DNA of 64,000 bases from Linyphia triangularis (lineage: Eukaryota; Arthropoda; Arachnida; Araneae; Linyphiidae): the NCBI GenBank assembly GCA_963978545.1, contig OZ021729.1, positions 11,354,001-11,418,000 of the forward strand, read 5' to 3'. A program made the translations under genes and the position numbers. The notes beneath the pieces are model-generated. The model saw nothing but the letters and a program-made list of their open reading frames with translations. It ran no database searches and had not been told where the DNA came from. Every line of letters begins with the position of its first letter. The stretch's first letter is position 1. Below are positions 44,908 to 57,649 of this stretch, one piece after another.

Positions 44908-46130
44908 GCTTGAAATTCCATAAAACAGTTTGAATGTGCATATGCATTGGTATAGTCAGCTATATCACTTATTATTTCACTGTCAAATAGTTTTCGAAAG
45001 TAGGTCATAAGAGAGTAGGGTCCTTCCATGTCTTCAGGGCCAACTCCATTCCAAGATCGATGACAATTATTATTCGTCTAGGATACTGATTGCCAAACAA
45101 TTTTTTGTTGTCTTGAATTTTCCTCATCTGATGAGGACTTAGTACTTAATTCGTCATCACTGTCAATAATATTTATGCATCGTCTGGTAAATGCTACTGG
45201 ATGATCTTCATCGGACTCAGAATCTAATAAAGAATCTTCAGATCTATGACCAACTCCATTCCAAGATCGATGACAATTATTATTCGTCTAGGATACTGAT
45301 TGCCAAACAATTTTTTGTTGTCTTGAATTTTCCTCATCTGATGAGGACTTAGTACTTAATTCGTCATCACTGTCAATAATATTTATGCATCGTCTGGTAA
45401 ATGCTACTGGATGATCTTCATCGGACTCAGAATCTAATAAAGAATCTTCAGATCTATGACTAACTCCATTCCAAGATCGATGACAATTATTATTCGTCTA
45501 GGATACTGATTGCCAAACAATTTTTTGTTGTCTTGAATTTTCCTCATCTGATGAGGACTTAGTACTTAATTCGTCATCACTGTCAATAATATTTATGCAT
45601 CGTCTGGTAAATGCTACTGGATGATCTTCATCGGACTCAGAATCTAATAAAGAATCTTCAGATCTATGACCAACTCCATTCCAAGATCGATGACAATTAT
45701 TATTCGTCTAGGATACTGATTGCCAAACAATTTTTTGTTGTCTTGAATTTTCCTCATCTGATGAGGACTTAGTACTTAATTCGTCATCACTGTCAATAAT
45801 ATTTATGCATCGTCTGGTAAATGCTACTGGATGATCTTCATCGGACTCAGAATCTAATAAAGAATCTTCAGATCTATGACCAACTCCATTCCAAGATCGA
45901 TGACAATTATTATTCGTCTAGGATACTGATTGCCAAACAATTTTTTGTTGTCTTGAATTTTCCTCATCTGATGAGGACTTAGTACTTAATTCGTCATCAC
46001 TGTCAATAATATTTATGCATCGTCTGGTAAATGCTACTGGATGATCTTCTTCGGACTCAGAATCTAATAAAGAATCTTCAGATCTATGACCCGCTAATGC
46101 GTCTAATTCTAACTCCTCTTTTATTTTTAA
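44908..46130 (-). pseudogene. piggyBac-type transposase fragment, broken, with internal amplification
   Basis: Read on the minus strand, an acidic serine-rich region (SEDSLLDSESDEDHP) is followed by a tryptophan-containing stretch. Near the left edge comes PYSLMTYFRKLFDS and then SDIADYTNAYAHS. This order matches the N-terminal part of piggyBac-type transposases (DDE_Tnp_1_7 family): an acidic leader, then the YF..LF and TN.YA motifs that precede the catalytic core. The core aspartates are absent. There is no start codon in frame, a TAG lies in each amplified unit, and the frame ends at the TTAA element at 44903. It is therefore a relic. Its region 45041-46090 is five tandem 210-bp units. Confidence 0.75.
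45041..46090 (-). repeat. 210-bp tandem repeat, five nearly identical copies, within a transposase relic
   Basis: CAACTCCATTCCAAGATCGA (TAACTCC in one copy) starts units at 45041, 45251, 45461, 45671 and 45881. I saw only isolated differences, one in unit 3 and one in unit 5. The length is 70 codons, so frame is conserved, yet every unit has the same TAG. The amplification therefore copied an already dead sequence. Near-identity points to recent expansion or an assembly artefact. Confidence 0.97.
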
Positions 46131-46456
46131 ATGATTTTTTAATCATATTTTGGGTATTTGATGTATAAATTTGAAAATGGAAGAAAGCACAACTATTATC
46201 CTAAATACACTCAAATCTATCACAATCGCCCAATTTAACCTGAAAGTTGCAAAACTGTATTATATACAAATAGTAACAAAATGATTATTGAAAAGCAAAT
46301 AAATAAATTGCTATTGATATACGAACCCAAAGCCATTACATACGGTTTTTTTTTATTTAGTAAACACCGACAAAAGCATAAATAATCTCAATTGCACAAG
46401 ATGGTCCCTTTGGTTTCTATCTGCAGACAACTTGCAAGGTATTTATTTTGATATTT
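46131..46456. other. AT-rich stretch, nothing recognised
   Basis: Separates the transposase relic from a SINE. No partner end for a TTAA element was convincing here. Confidence 0.4.
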
Positions 46457-46469
46457 CAGGTTGACGGTT

Positions 46470-46648
46470 TGCCGGCCAAACGGTATAGTGGTTAGCGTGC
46501 TAGCCTCTAGACTGCGAGGTTGCGGGTTCGAATCCCATGTTAGGCATGGGTGTTTGTTAATGTATGTTGGCTTGTCTAATGACGAATATTTCAGCGCATT
46601 ATAGCCCTCGTGTTGCTGACGGCACCAGATAATCTGAAAACAACCATC
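46470..46648 (+). mobile_element. SINE family A, full-length copy
   Basis: A target duplication CAGGTTGACGGTT / CAGGTTGATGGTT (46457-46469 and 46649-46661, one mismatch) flanks it. The A-box region is TATAGTGGTTAGCGTGCTAG and the B box is GCGGGTTCGAATCCC, the best-preserved head of the family in this window. The end is GATAATCTGAAAACAACCAT. Confidence 0.95.
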
Positions 46649-46661
46649 CAGGTTGATGGTT

Positions 46662-48994
46662 CTGCCAACCGTCATCAATATTGTTATTGGTTATTTCAGA
46701 GACATTATATAAATAAGACGTATACATCATCGTGTGAAAAGAACTAAAAATATTTGGTAAAATGTGGATATATTAGCATGTGACTTAAAAGTTATATGAG
46801 CCCATACATTGTAAAAGAATAGTTTCCTTTTACATAGGTTTGTGATTAGCCTGTACATAAATTGTGATAATTTCTATATAAGCAAGGTTTAGAATGTAAT
46901 TCAAGGTTGTCTATACTTGGCGTCCTAAGTCAAAAAGCCGTTAAAAAAATCTTATATTTATTTTGCCGCTTCTGCATGTGTCCTCTTAAATAACATTATT
47001 TGTTGTATTGGTTTATATAACCTAATAACTTGAGACATTTAATGATACAAAAAGATCTTTGTCATGTGCAATTTTCCTCCGTACGTCCCGATTGAGTTTT
47101 TACTGGCCCTTCGAAAGCTGTTTTTGTACGTGTATAAAGCGTCCTTTTTTTGGGATACATGTACTGTTCCAATGTTCTTTAAGGTTTTCACATGTGCTGA
47201 GCATTTTGGGATGGGAAAAAGTTGACATTGCCTTCCGAAAATTTAGAGTTCTTGTACCTATTATGAACTTTGCCGTTCACAATAACTGGAGCTGATACTT
47301 CTGAATAACTATACCTAAAATCTCATCTCAATCTGTTGAAGGGAACGGCCATTAGAGATACATATATCGGCAAAGTTTCTTTATGGCCACCATGCATATT
47401 AAACAATTTTCTTGAAAAGATTTCGAGTTGTTTACACAAATTAAAGAAAATTGTCGTATTTCGATGCATATGATTTGGTGTCATTTGCAATATATACTAT
47501 CATTAACCTACATCGCAATATTTTATGTATAGAATACAATTTGACGCAGTGTAATGTTATATTTTAATACATTAAATCTAGTACTTTCTGATACTAAAAT
47601 GTATCAATCTCTCAATAATTAATTTCAATCAACCGCAAAGCTATGCCTTTATTACATGAATTTCATTATTTATAACTCATTTATTCATAGAAAACATCAA
47701 AATTCATTTTAATTTAAGCCTTTAAATTACTAAAATATTTCCGAGTTTCCCAACGAAGGTATTTCCAAAGTTTATTCGAATATTGAATTAGGTTATTCTG
47801 TAGAATTATTTGAATCTTAATTATTCTTAATGAAGTAAATATTTGCGTTATTGCAAATTGATGCCAGTCGTGGTTTAGAAATTCAATTAAACACGAGATT
47901 GTATTATTTCAAACATTGTAATCTATGTATAGATTCTTGAAAATTATCTTTCGTTAAGAGATGTAGAATTACATAATTCATAGAAAAAAATAGTATTATT
48001 TAAAATTGAAACATTTTGTATTTCACTTATATGTCCATTAAATATTCAAAAAATAGTATATAAATAATTTGAATGAATTATTATATTATAATACTGAATG
48101 TGCATTAAATTTACCTCTTAATTTTACACTAATAAACTTAATTTTGATATTAAATAGAAATCAAATCACTTTCAAAATTCGGATGTGATCGTCATAAAAG
48201 AAAAAAAAAATTCATTCAAGCAAACAAAAAATTCAATTACCTGTATAAATAATAAATGTACTTTTTTCATGGCAATCTTGTCTGTTGCAAACGATTATTA
48301 ATGAGAGTGTCAGTGGGAATTATTTTTCTATTTTGCGTCATTTCTAAATTTCCATTTCACTGAACTTAAATGTCCAACTAAAACTGTCCAGAAAATGTTT
48401 AATTTTTTTTAGCTTAACGGTTTGAAGTGCGTTGTACTTCGATAATTTTAATTTGTTTTATTTTGTAGCTGTTTCGGAGCAATTAAAATTGTTTTACTGC
48501 GGATTCAAACAGCAAAAATAATTTCTGTAATTGTACTTACTCGTTACATGCATTTTCTCCTTTTTGGAAACTTAACTTTTTTTTGGTATTGTAAATTTAA
48601 ATATTGTTTCAAAAATCATTAACTTCCTTTGTTCGTTAAACCGACAAGACACTAATTGATAAGCTTTTTATGTCAACAATTAATTAAAACCTAATGGAAT
48701 ATGCATTATCTTATTATATTTGAACAGGCTTTTTTTGCGACGATACCTTTTACTTCCTGTATACAATTTTTTTTTTTTTTTTTTAAATCGATAAATCATA
48801 AAACAATTTAAAGACAAATACATCCGTTGCTAGTGAATAGTTTCTTTAGATTTGAACATTGAGTATTTGTTTGCAAATTTGAAGTTAGAAAAATCAGAAA
48901 TAGCTAAAAAATTTTACTATTAGTTGGGTACCAGATAAATACACCCAAATTGCAGATCTAACACATCCAAACTAACAAACTCGAAAACATTTAT
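46662..48994. other. Non-coding stretch, nothing recognised
   Basis: Mostly AT-rich, with a more balanced patch at 47050-47400 containing an unrecognised 78-residue frame. A long T-run lies near 48768. Confidence 0.4.
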
Positions 48995-49006
48995 AATTCC
49001 TATCAC

Positions 49007-49192
49007 GACCACATGATAACTACGTGGTTAGCACTCCGACCTAGCATGCCAAACGTGCCGGGTTTGAATATCAGATTATGCATGGATATTCGTTGTGGTT
49101 CGGAATCCACGTTAAGCTATAAGTCACGATCGTATTATCCGACATTGTACATAAAACTAGGAAGTTGAGCATACAAATCAACCAACCACTAA
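49007..49192 (+). mobile_element. SINE family C, full-length but diverged copy
   Basis: AATTCCTATCAC before (48995) and AATTCCTATAAC after (49193) form a target duplication. The head has ACGTGGTTAGCACTCCGACC and B-box-like CCGGGTTTGAATATCA. The body has TTCGTTGTGGTTCGGAATCC and ends TGAGCATACAAATCAACCAA, matching 29696-29862. Confidence 0.85.
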
Positions 49193-49204
49193 AATTCCTA
49201 TAAC

Positions 49205-50229
49205 ACACCGTTAAACATTTAGGCCTGGTGATACATTTGCGCATAATTTAAACCCGTAAAAATTTAGGCTTGACGATAACTGTGTCAACTGGTACCCAGC
49301 TAACGGAAGAGTACCCTAAAAGTTTTGAAAAATTATGATAATATACAGTAGATAGCAGAAATATGAAGAAAGAGAGATAAAAGTAAATCGCAATTTAAGC
49401 CCATTTAGGAGACCTAAGACGTCTTATATCTCTTAACACTGGTCACTTATATTAAAATTAGTCAGCTTTTTTTGTTGTTGAACAAGAATAACTTTATAAA
49501 GTTATTTAAATGCATACTGAAATTATGTGTTTTATTGCAATAGTTTGCAATATGTGTTTTATTGCAATAGTATAACAATAATTAATTCTCAACATTTAAA
49601 CTGCTATTTACTCTATGTGAAATTTATAATGTAAGAACATTAATTTTCAAAGTTACAAAAAGATTATGCGATTCAAAGTAATTCGATAAAATATGACTGC
49701 ATCAGATAAACCCATACATTCTAATTGTAGTTAATACAAAATGTGAAAAAATAAAGGTGAACGAATAAAATGTATTTTCTTGAAGTACGTGTATTTCAAG
49801 ACATGTACTTCGGATTCTTCATCTTGGGGTTAAACCCTCGAAGGGAGAATCGAGAGTTTTTCTAAATCCTGAAGCAAAACAATGTCACAAAATCTATTCT
49901 TAGTCTAGATTTACATTCAAACTCTCAGTCAAGTTATTCATGTTGCAAATCCCTTCATGTTATTTGAACATATCGGAAATACGAGAGGAAACTGGCATTT
50001 TGGAAAACTCTTGACGCAAAAGAACTTTTGGAAAAATATGAAAATAAAATATTTTTTTTTAAAAAATTGCTTAAGAATCGTACACTTTATTATTGATACA
50101 AAAATCGTCCGAATAAAATTTTAAATAGTGACGACTTTATTTCAAAATTCTATTTTATTTCATTATATTCTGTATAAAATTGTAAATAGTGACGTATTTC
50201 TTTTAATGTTCTTTATTTTATTTGTCAAT
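49205..50229. other. AT-rich stretch, nothing recognised
   Basis: A short duplication (TATGTGTTTTATTGCAATAG near 49524 and 49550) is the only structure noted. Confidence 0.4.
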
Positions 50230-50650
50230 ACAAGTTAGAAAAAGGTGGCAACACCTGAATCAATCGGGAAATTTTTAAGCTTTTCGATCAGGTGATTGGT
50301 TGGCTGGATTTTGTTAGAAATTTCTGCCGCGAGATTATTTAAACAGGTGAAAAATGAAATCGTGAATTCAATCGAGTATCGTTTGCTGTTCGGAAAGCAT
50401 ATTTTGTTTACTTTCGTGTGTTCGGATTATCGTTGTGTTTGGAGTTGTACGTACTGAAGCTGGTATTGAAGCTTAATAGAAATTGTTCTGTAGTTTCAAA
50501 AAGTTGTGTGAGCATTCGGAGGAAGAATAAGTTATAGATTTTATTTAGTAAAAACTGCGTAATCATTTCCTCCGAGAAAAATTCTTGACAGTATTATAAT
50601 TCAGTAATAAAATTGTATCTGTACTTTTTTTTTTCCTTTTCAGTAAGAAT
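50230..50650 (+). promoter_or_regulatory. Promoter-like patch followed by an acceptor-like site
   Basis: A TATA-like TATTTAAA (50336-50343) precedes an initiator-like TCAATC (A at 50370) by 34 bases, which is close to core-promoter spacing. Downstream, the sequence is GC-richer and transcript-like to about 50560. A strong pyrimidine tract ending TTTTCAG (50636-50642) could be an acceptor. It might be an LTR promoter region or a non-coding first exon. No coding sequence follows beyond a 12-codon frame. Confidence 0.25.
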
Positions 50651-53580
50651 GCCACTGAAAAAGTATATTTTTAAACCATTGATATAAATAATTTGTTATT
50701 TATTTGGATTTTAATTAGCTTAGATAGACATTTGTTTATGTTTTAAAGAAATGTATTTGAAAAATTATCTTAACACTAAACAAACCAGAGTGGTTAAATG
50801 ACCGCTTTTGAGACTTTAATCAAAATTGTTAAATTCCAGTTTTTCATTTTTCTTGAACTTACAGCACGATTTTTTTTTTTAATAATATATAGCTACTTAA
50901 TTGTTCAATATATATCTCTTCTTCTTTCGTTTTTCCTGATAAATATGAAATCTATTGTTATCTACCGTGAGCAGTCTTTTCCGCTGGAAAATATTTGAAA
51001 TTATATAAGGTTATCTGCATTGAAATCTTAAACATATTACTAATTATAAGCAGACAGCCGGAGAAAAATATCGCGACAAGAATTTTTATTTCAATTGGGA
51101 GGGGAACTTTCCACCGAATACCGAGATTTAAAGTTTTTATATTACTATTAAATTTTAGTTTTTATATTACTAAATTATGCACCAATTTAAAATTTCCTTA
51201 AAGATAAGGGATCGTCAAGTAATAATACTACTAATATTAATAAAAATAAATAAATAATAATATAAAAAAAACTAAGAAAACCCAACTTGTTAATAACTAA
51301 TATACTGGGTAATTAATAACTAATATATTTGGGTTTCTGGTCAAATTTTTTCAAAGCAGCCTGCTTCTGACTTGGAATTCTTAAGCGTCATCTCAAACTA
51401 GCTACAGGAAATACCTGCATGACGACAGGCGATAAACCTTAGAATTGAAACAAGTCGCCAAATACACCCAAAATAATTTGCATGGCAAGGCTATAGCTGT
51501 CTCCAGAATCCTTTCTTAGCCGCCCACACTCCAAGACTTTTCAAGGCGGCTACTTAAATGTCAAGGTTGTCCCTTCACAATCAGACCTACTTTACATTCT
51601 CACCTGCACCTATCTGTTTGTTTTACAGCGATGCATCTTCTGAGTTGCATCTAACAAGTTGTCTTTTTTGTAAAGCGCGCGCCTGTCGAGGTAAAGTTTG
51701 CTTACTTACCGATGAGACATGGTGTTGACGTCTTTCTGGGGCAAGATTATTGATGTGATTGGTCGAATTTTGATGTTTACTTTCGTTTGACCAATCAGGT
51801 TTGCCTCGGAAGATGTCAGTACTTTGCTTCATTGATAAGTGGGAACACTTTGTGTAGATGTTTGGCTTCTTGGTCTTTTGGGTGGGTACTTGTGCGATGG
51901 ATGACATTGCCAGCCTTGGTGTACCTGGTAAGTCTCAAGCTGTGATAGAGAATGTGCTGTTTGAGGACAACTTGTTTTGTTGTGAGGATGGGTGTTTAAT
52001 TTTAATTATGATTCGTTGTAGGACTTGACGTGTGTGTAGTGAATGATGAGTTTCTGTTTGAGTGGTAGTTTGAATGCAGGTAATTGATATTGAAGACTTC
52101 AGTTTGGAATCATAAATTACCTTTTTAAACGTTTTCTGTTGTCCATTTTGTTACCTTAATAAGCCTTAATCTGGATATGTATATTTATGAGATTGAGATG
52201 AATGGTAGTTTTTAAAAGATTGTTTTTCTTAGGTTTTCTATGAAGGTATTTCAGTAGAATGGGTCACAAGGTTAACATATTCGTTTGTTTATAGGTGTGT
52301 AAATACAAACTCCATTTGCATCCTGATGTTTGAATTGTATATGACATGGTTGTAGATGATTGTAAATAAAGCCTATGATTTACATGGCTGTTTAGGATAG
52401 TTTTGAACACTTTAAACGTGTTCTGTTATTATATAAATGCACTTCATTTTCTTTAAGTACTTTCAATATAGATACGTATTTTAAGATTTTAATTAGTGAT
52501 GATATCTAAATTATTATGTACCATTTTTATATTCTCAGCAAAATTAATAAGCTTTGTAATTACAAAAGATGCCACAGACGGAGACTTTTTTCTTTGCTGT
52601 TTGTGCTGATGTTTAATTAGAAAAGTGGAAATTCATTCTGGCGTGTGTTGTGAATGTTATTAATTTCAGTTTTTTTTTTTTTTTTTTGCTTTGGTCATTC
52701 ATAATTAAGACGTCATTGTAATTGAGTTTTAGTATCATTAATTATATATTTTTCTAGGATTTTGTCAGATAGACTTGTTTGGTTAGATAATATAAAAATT
52801 CAAACTAAGTTTGTGTATTAAAATTTCGCTTAAATATTATTTTCATTAAAATAGTTTCTGCGCTTTCACTAAAGATTGCATTTTTGGGGTATCATTGTGT
52901 AAAAATAACCATTCAAAATATCAAGTATAATTAAAAATTCTATTTTTCTTAGCCATCTTTAACCGACTTATTATTATTATTTTGAAATTAATAGTAAGTT
53001 AATTAATAAATATATGCATACCATTCATTATTTATTCCATCTGAATTTCATACTGCGTTATTTTCATTTCAAGTTGCGTGATTTTGCTTTGAAGGTTAAG
53101 TAAGGTGTGGTGATCAAAAACTGTCAAGTCTCATTCAAAAGAATTTCCAGTTTGTTGTAGATAAAACCGAATAAACTAAAAAAACATAATTTTCGGATTC
53201 TGTGCAGCTAAATGATTTTTACCGCTTCCTTAAATACAAGAATTAGGTCATGCAAATTATTCCGAAAAAAATTTGCAGCAGTTAATTTTACCATCTGTAA
53301 GATTTGCTTATTCTAAATTGGTAACACGAGTTATTTTTGGGACTAAAAGAACGAAGCCACTTACATTTGCTTTAAGTACAAATACATTGAAGAAATCTCC
53401 TTTAAAAAACAAATTGAGGAATAACTAATTTAAAAAAACTTCCAATGAGTATCCTTTCAAAAAGAAACTTTTTTTTTCTACTAAACCCACAAAAAATTAA
53501 GTGGATTATAACAATCTACACAATTAGACAAAACTCATTAAGCAATCCATGAAACCCTTTTAACTAAGCAGAAATCTAGC
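50651..53580. other. Non-coding stretch with a GC-richer island
   Basis: AT-rich to about 51340. 51350-52080 is GC-richer and contains a minus-strand open frame (51623-51907) with a consensus donor; see findings. The rest is AT-rich with a T-run near 52672. Confidence 0.4.
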
Positions 53581-54411
53581 ATCTATTTAGCGACTTTTTG
53601 CCCATTATAATGGCGGAAAGAAACAGCCAAATGCGACGGGTAGATTATCTCGGTGAAAAGGATCTAGCAGACCACCTTTTCTTACGGACTTCTACTTCTT
53701 TTTATCTTCTTTTTTTTTTGTTTCTTATTTTCTTCCTGTCCTATTCTTTACTCGGCAACTCACTATCGCATTATTGTGCCACTGAATCGAGGAAGAGGAT
53801 TTCGTTTTGGTGTTGGGATCCCGCTTTTTTATTGGCTCGTGCGAGGGACTGAGTGCTGGTGATTGGTGGGAGTTGTTCAGGATCTAGCTGCAAAGTTGCG
53901 GGATGTCGGTGTCTTTTGGTTTTTTTGGGGTTTTGCTTGAAGACTGGGTTATGTGAAGATTAATGCTCGAATACTGAAAGAGTGGAAGTTGAAATGGGTA
54001 TATCGAGAAATAGTTGACTTCTGGGATCTATTAGCCAGGAATCTCGTTAGTATAGAATTTATAGAAATATCCGGAATTGTAAAATATTCTTAGAACATTT
54101 TAGAATTCTGTACTGGAAAAATTCAAAACATGGTGGAAATACTTCGATATCTGTTAGTCTAAAATATTAAAATTAAATAATTTTATAACTGGTTGATTAA
54201 TTTGAATATATTACGGTACACGTTTCATCCTTAATTGTCCAAACGTCACAATCACTTCGATGTCTGTTCGTCTAAAAGATGAAACTTCAATATATTTTTT
54301 TTTTATGACTGATTAATTTCAATAAATTATCGTACACCCTCCTTGTTCATAAATACCCAAATATAACCAATAATTTTTTCTTTTTAACTTTTTTTTAAAT
54401 TTAATAGAAGT

Positions 54412-54443
<32 letters not shown>

Positions 54444-57412
54444 CAATGAAACTTTTTATCGATTATGTACGAAATATTATATACTCTAATATTATGCAAT
54501 CTGTCATTATGCAATAGTATGTACACAACGCTATTGCTAATACAAAATAATTCTGTTAAACTAGCCGGATCCCCGTAATATTTGTGAACTTCTAATGTAT
54601 TTGAACTGCCCAGATTGTGGGATATACTAAAAGCTTTGGAGTTTTAAACCCCCGGCCAGAATAAGTGTTTATCATTATGTGGAGCTTAACAATGGGGCAA
54701 ATTGGGTCAATTCCTAGTATACATGGCAGTTAGGCGCGATTTCCAAAATTTGACTTCAAGTTAAAAAATTATGTGTCTTTCGTTTATTTCCAAGTCAAGA
54801 TGGAAGCAGATTCAAAGTCCATGAATACATACCAAATATGAAAATAATCAATCAAAATAGGACAAATCACTAAAAATATAGTAATTAAACTAAAATTAAC
54901 CCATCAAATAAATAAGGAAAAAACACCCTTCAACATGTAAATTGAAATTAACGAAGAGTTACCAAACTATCATGCCAGCGCATGTGCGAAAACAATTATG
55001 TAAAAAGTTATCAAATCCGAATATTCATCATACTCTAAATGTTTCAAAGTAGCCAAATATTCTGGCACGTATACTAGAGTTTGACCGCAAATTGCACCTC
55101 TTTACCTTTTATCAAATTCGAAAATCCTTTTTATAGTATGATTTCGAGATCATTTAAATAAAACTTCTGTCTCGTTTTGAACTACCCAATCATTATACCA
55201 ACCAATTATTAAGTTTCAAATTAAAACCAATGTCGAAAAATGAGCAGTCATCATCAAATATTGATTCCATTTCTAAGAACTCATCAAAATTTTCACTAAA
55301 AAACAAATTCGGAATAAAAACACTAATAAGTATAATAATACTTTTACAATACAACCACAATGGTTGGAAGATCTTCTGGTGCATGTAACATCCGAAGCCA
55401 TTTTCTTCAAAAGAAACAACATCATAAAATGCCCGTGCTTAAAATAACAATAAGCCCAGAACATGGAACAAACAATAAAAAAAATAACAGAAATTTCCTC
55501 TTAAGTTCTTCTTTTAGTTGAAGTTGTAGTTCTTTTTCTATTTATTCGTGCGATTGCCACTCACGCGGTATTAATTTTAGTTTTCTTTTCATTGCGTTTG
55601 GAATTCTTTCAGGGAACATTCTATTTTATGTTTATCTATTTATCCTCTAGCTTCTGTTTCGCCAATTGGATCACTTTATTGGTTGTCGGAGGATTTAAGA
55701 AATAGTTAAGGAATTCGGACAAGTTTCCTCGCTGCCGACGTCACAAGTAATACTTGTGATTAACGGTAACATAAACGGTATTAGATTCAAATAGAAAATA
55801 ATATGTTACTAATTGTCTTCGTAAAACGAGATTTTTTTTTATTTTTTATTGGTAATGTGTTTAGCAGAAAGTACGTTTGTAGGAAAGACTTGTCTGGAAT
55901 GAAGCCAAAACGTTTATTTTGAAACATCTTTGTATTAATATTGAGCTCATTCTTGTATTCTTTTACGATATTTTTCATTTTTTGTTCCAGTTTTCTGTTC
56001 TATTTTTTATTTATTTTTATTCTATAACGGTTCAACGTCTAGGAACCATATCAAAAGCTTATAAACTGAATAAGTATTCTACAGAGTAGTTTATACTTAA
56101 TTTGTCTTCAACAGAGACGATTAGGTATTTACTAAATCTTGTAGATAATTCATTCAACTAATTTAGTCTTTACATAGAATATAGAATGGAATATAGAATT
56201 TATTTAGAATGAAAGAAAGAGAAAAACATTTAGACTCCCAATGCCAGAAATAGGGTTTGAAGATAGATTTCAATAGTAAACAGGGTACATATATAGTAAA
56301 ATACATTATGCAATTTTTTTTCTTTGGTGAATAGAAAATTCGCCAAATTGAAAAACACATTTTAATTAAAATAAAGTTAAAATATAAATAAGTAATTAAA
56401 TTAAAATATTACTTCAAATAAAACTCGTTGCCAGAAATAGCATTTATCCTTGGGAAAAAAAAATGCCAAACAAAATCCCGCCAAAAAAATTTCCTATACT
56501 ACATATCTGCACCGTAAACAGTGAATTGAATGCTAAATTATAAAATTCAATATTGTTTAAATTGAAGCGATATTGTCTTAAGATTGATGTGATAATTTTA
56601 ACATCACTGAATGGGATATAAAAACAATCTTAGTTAAAAAAAAAAAAAAAACTGAAACTTTTTAATCGTGTTATAATATTAAGGAAGTTTGAAACTGAAT
56701 TCTATTTATTTTTAAACCGCCATGACTGTTGGTGCAAATAAAAATATGAGAATTTAAATAATGTATCATGGTAAAATGGGAGAACAAATGTGTAATAATA
56801 AGTAACTATAGCTTAAATATATAATTTTTATCCTGTTTAACTCCTTTCGGATTCCTTGAATATATGCTGAGAATTACAAAAGTATGTTAAGCAATTTGAA
56901 CTTGGCTTATTCTAAATTCAGAAGACACATAAACAACAAACTTTTCCCCTTATATGTGAATATAACGGTTTAAAAGTACTAAGATATTAATAGAACGTAT
57001 AAAATAAAATAATATTGCATTATAATAATATAAAGAATAATAAAATAAAAGTAGTAGATTATTATAAATAAAACATTTGTTTGGGTTTATTATAAGATGA
57101 GACACAAAAAATAATTCTGCAATTTCAGTTGAATATCTAAAATAGCTAAAACGTTCTTACACAATTCATGCAATAATAATTTTTATTTAAATAAATTGAA
57201 TAGTAACTCTTAATGACATGCGTAGAGCCCAGTGGACAAGTTGCTAAAGAAACACGACATAAATTTTTTTCTTTTACAGGACAGTGGTCAAAGTTTACAA
57301 TAGCTTTAAACAATTTCACCTAATAGAGATTGACAATACTCTAAATATTCCATATTCCCTCATATTGTTAAATTGTTAATTGTTAAGTTATAATTACCCG
57401 TTATCAATCAAA
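53581..57412. other. Non-coding stretch, mostly AT-rich
   Basis: GC-richer patches lie at 53590-53950 and 55500-55760. A long A-run is at about 54418-54443. Several unrecognised minus-strand frames of about 63 residues occur, as expected by chance. No repeat family was identified. Confidence 0.4.
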
Positions 57413-57438
57413 TCGTGCCAGCTACTAAGCTGGCACGA
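57413..57438. repeat. Perfect 10-bp-stem hairpin, 6-base loop
   Basis: TCGTGCCAGC, loop TACTAA, GCTGGCACGA. The stem is GC-rich within AT-rich flanks. It lies just left of the inverted-end element at 57454. Confidence 0.6.
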
Positions 57439-57453
57439 CAGTAAATGCTTCGT

Positions 57454-57627
57454 TCCAGTCAAGCCCGTAGCCAGGATTTTTTGGGGTGGGGGGGGGGGTA
57501 TGGTCAAAGATTTGATGAAATACATATCACAAGTTACACTAAAAAAGAAGGGAAAGAAGTGAATTAAGATTTCACACAATTTTTGGGGAGGGGGTGTTAC
57601 GTCGGTCCCCCTTGTCTACGGCACTGA
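57454..57627. mobile_element. Possible hAT-type MITE, ~174 bp
   Basis: The left end (CAGTCAAGCCCGTAGCCAGG) and the complement of the right end (CAGTGCCGTAGACAAGGGGG) share CAGT and CCGTAG-CA-G. CAGTGxCGTAGCCAGG-type termini are common among hAT elements. No 8-bp duplication is visible and a G-run (about 57485-57499) may blur the boundary. Confidence 0.4.
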
Positions 57628-57649
57628 TTCCAATCACTGGAGAAGCCAG

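Noticed and set aside
46470..46545. Functional tRNA gene (B box GCGGGTTCGAATCCC)
   Set aside because: The tRNA-like head continues into a conserved SINE body with flanking target duplications and lacks a proper acceptor stem.
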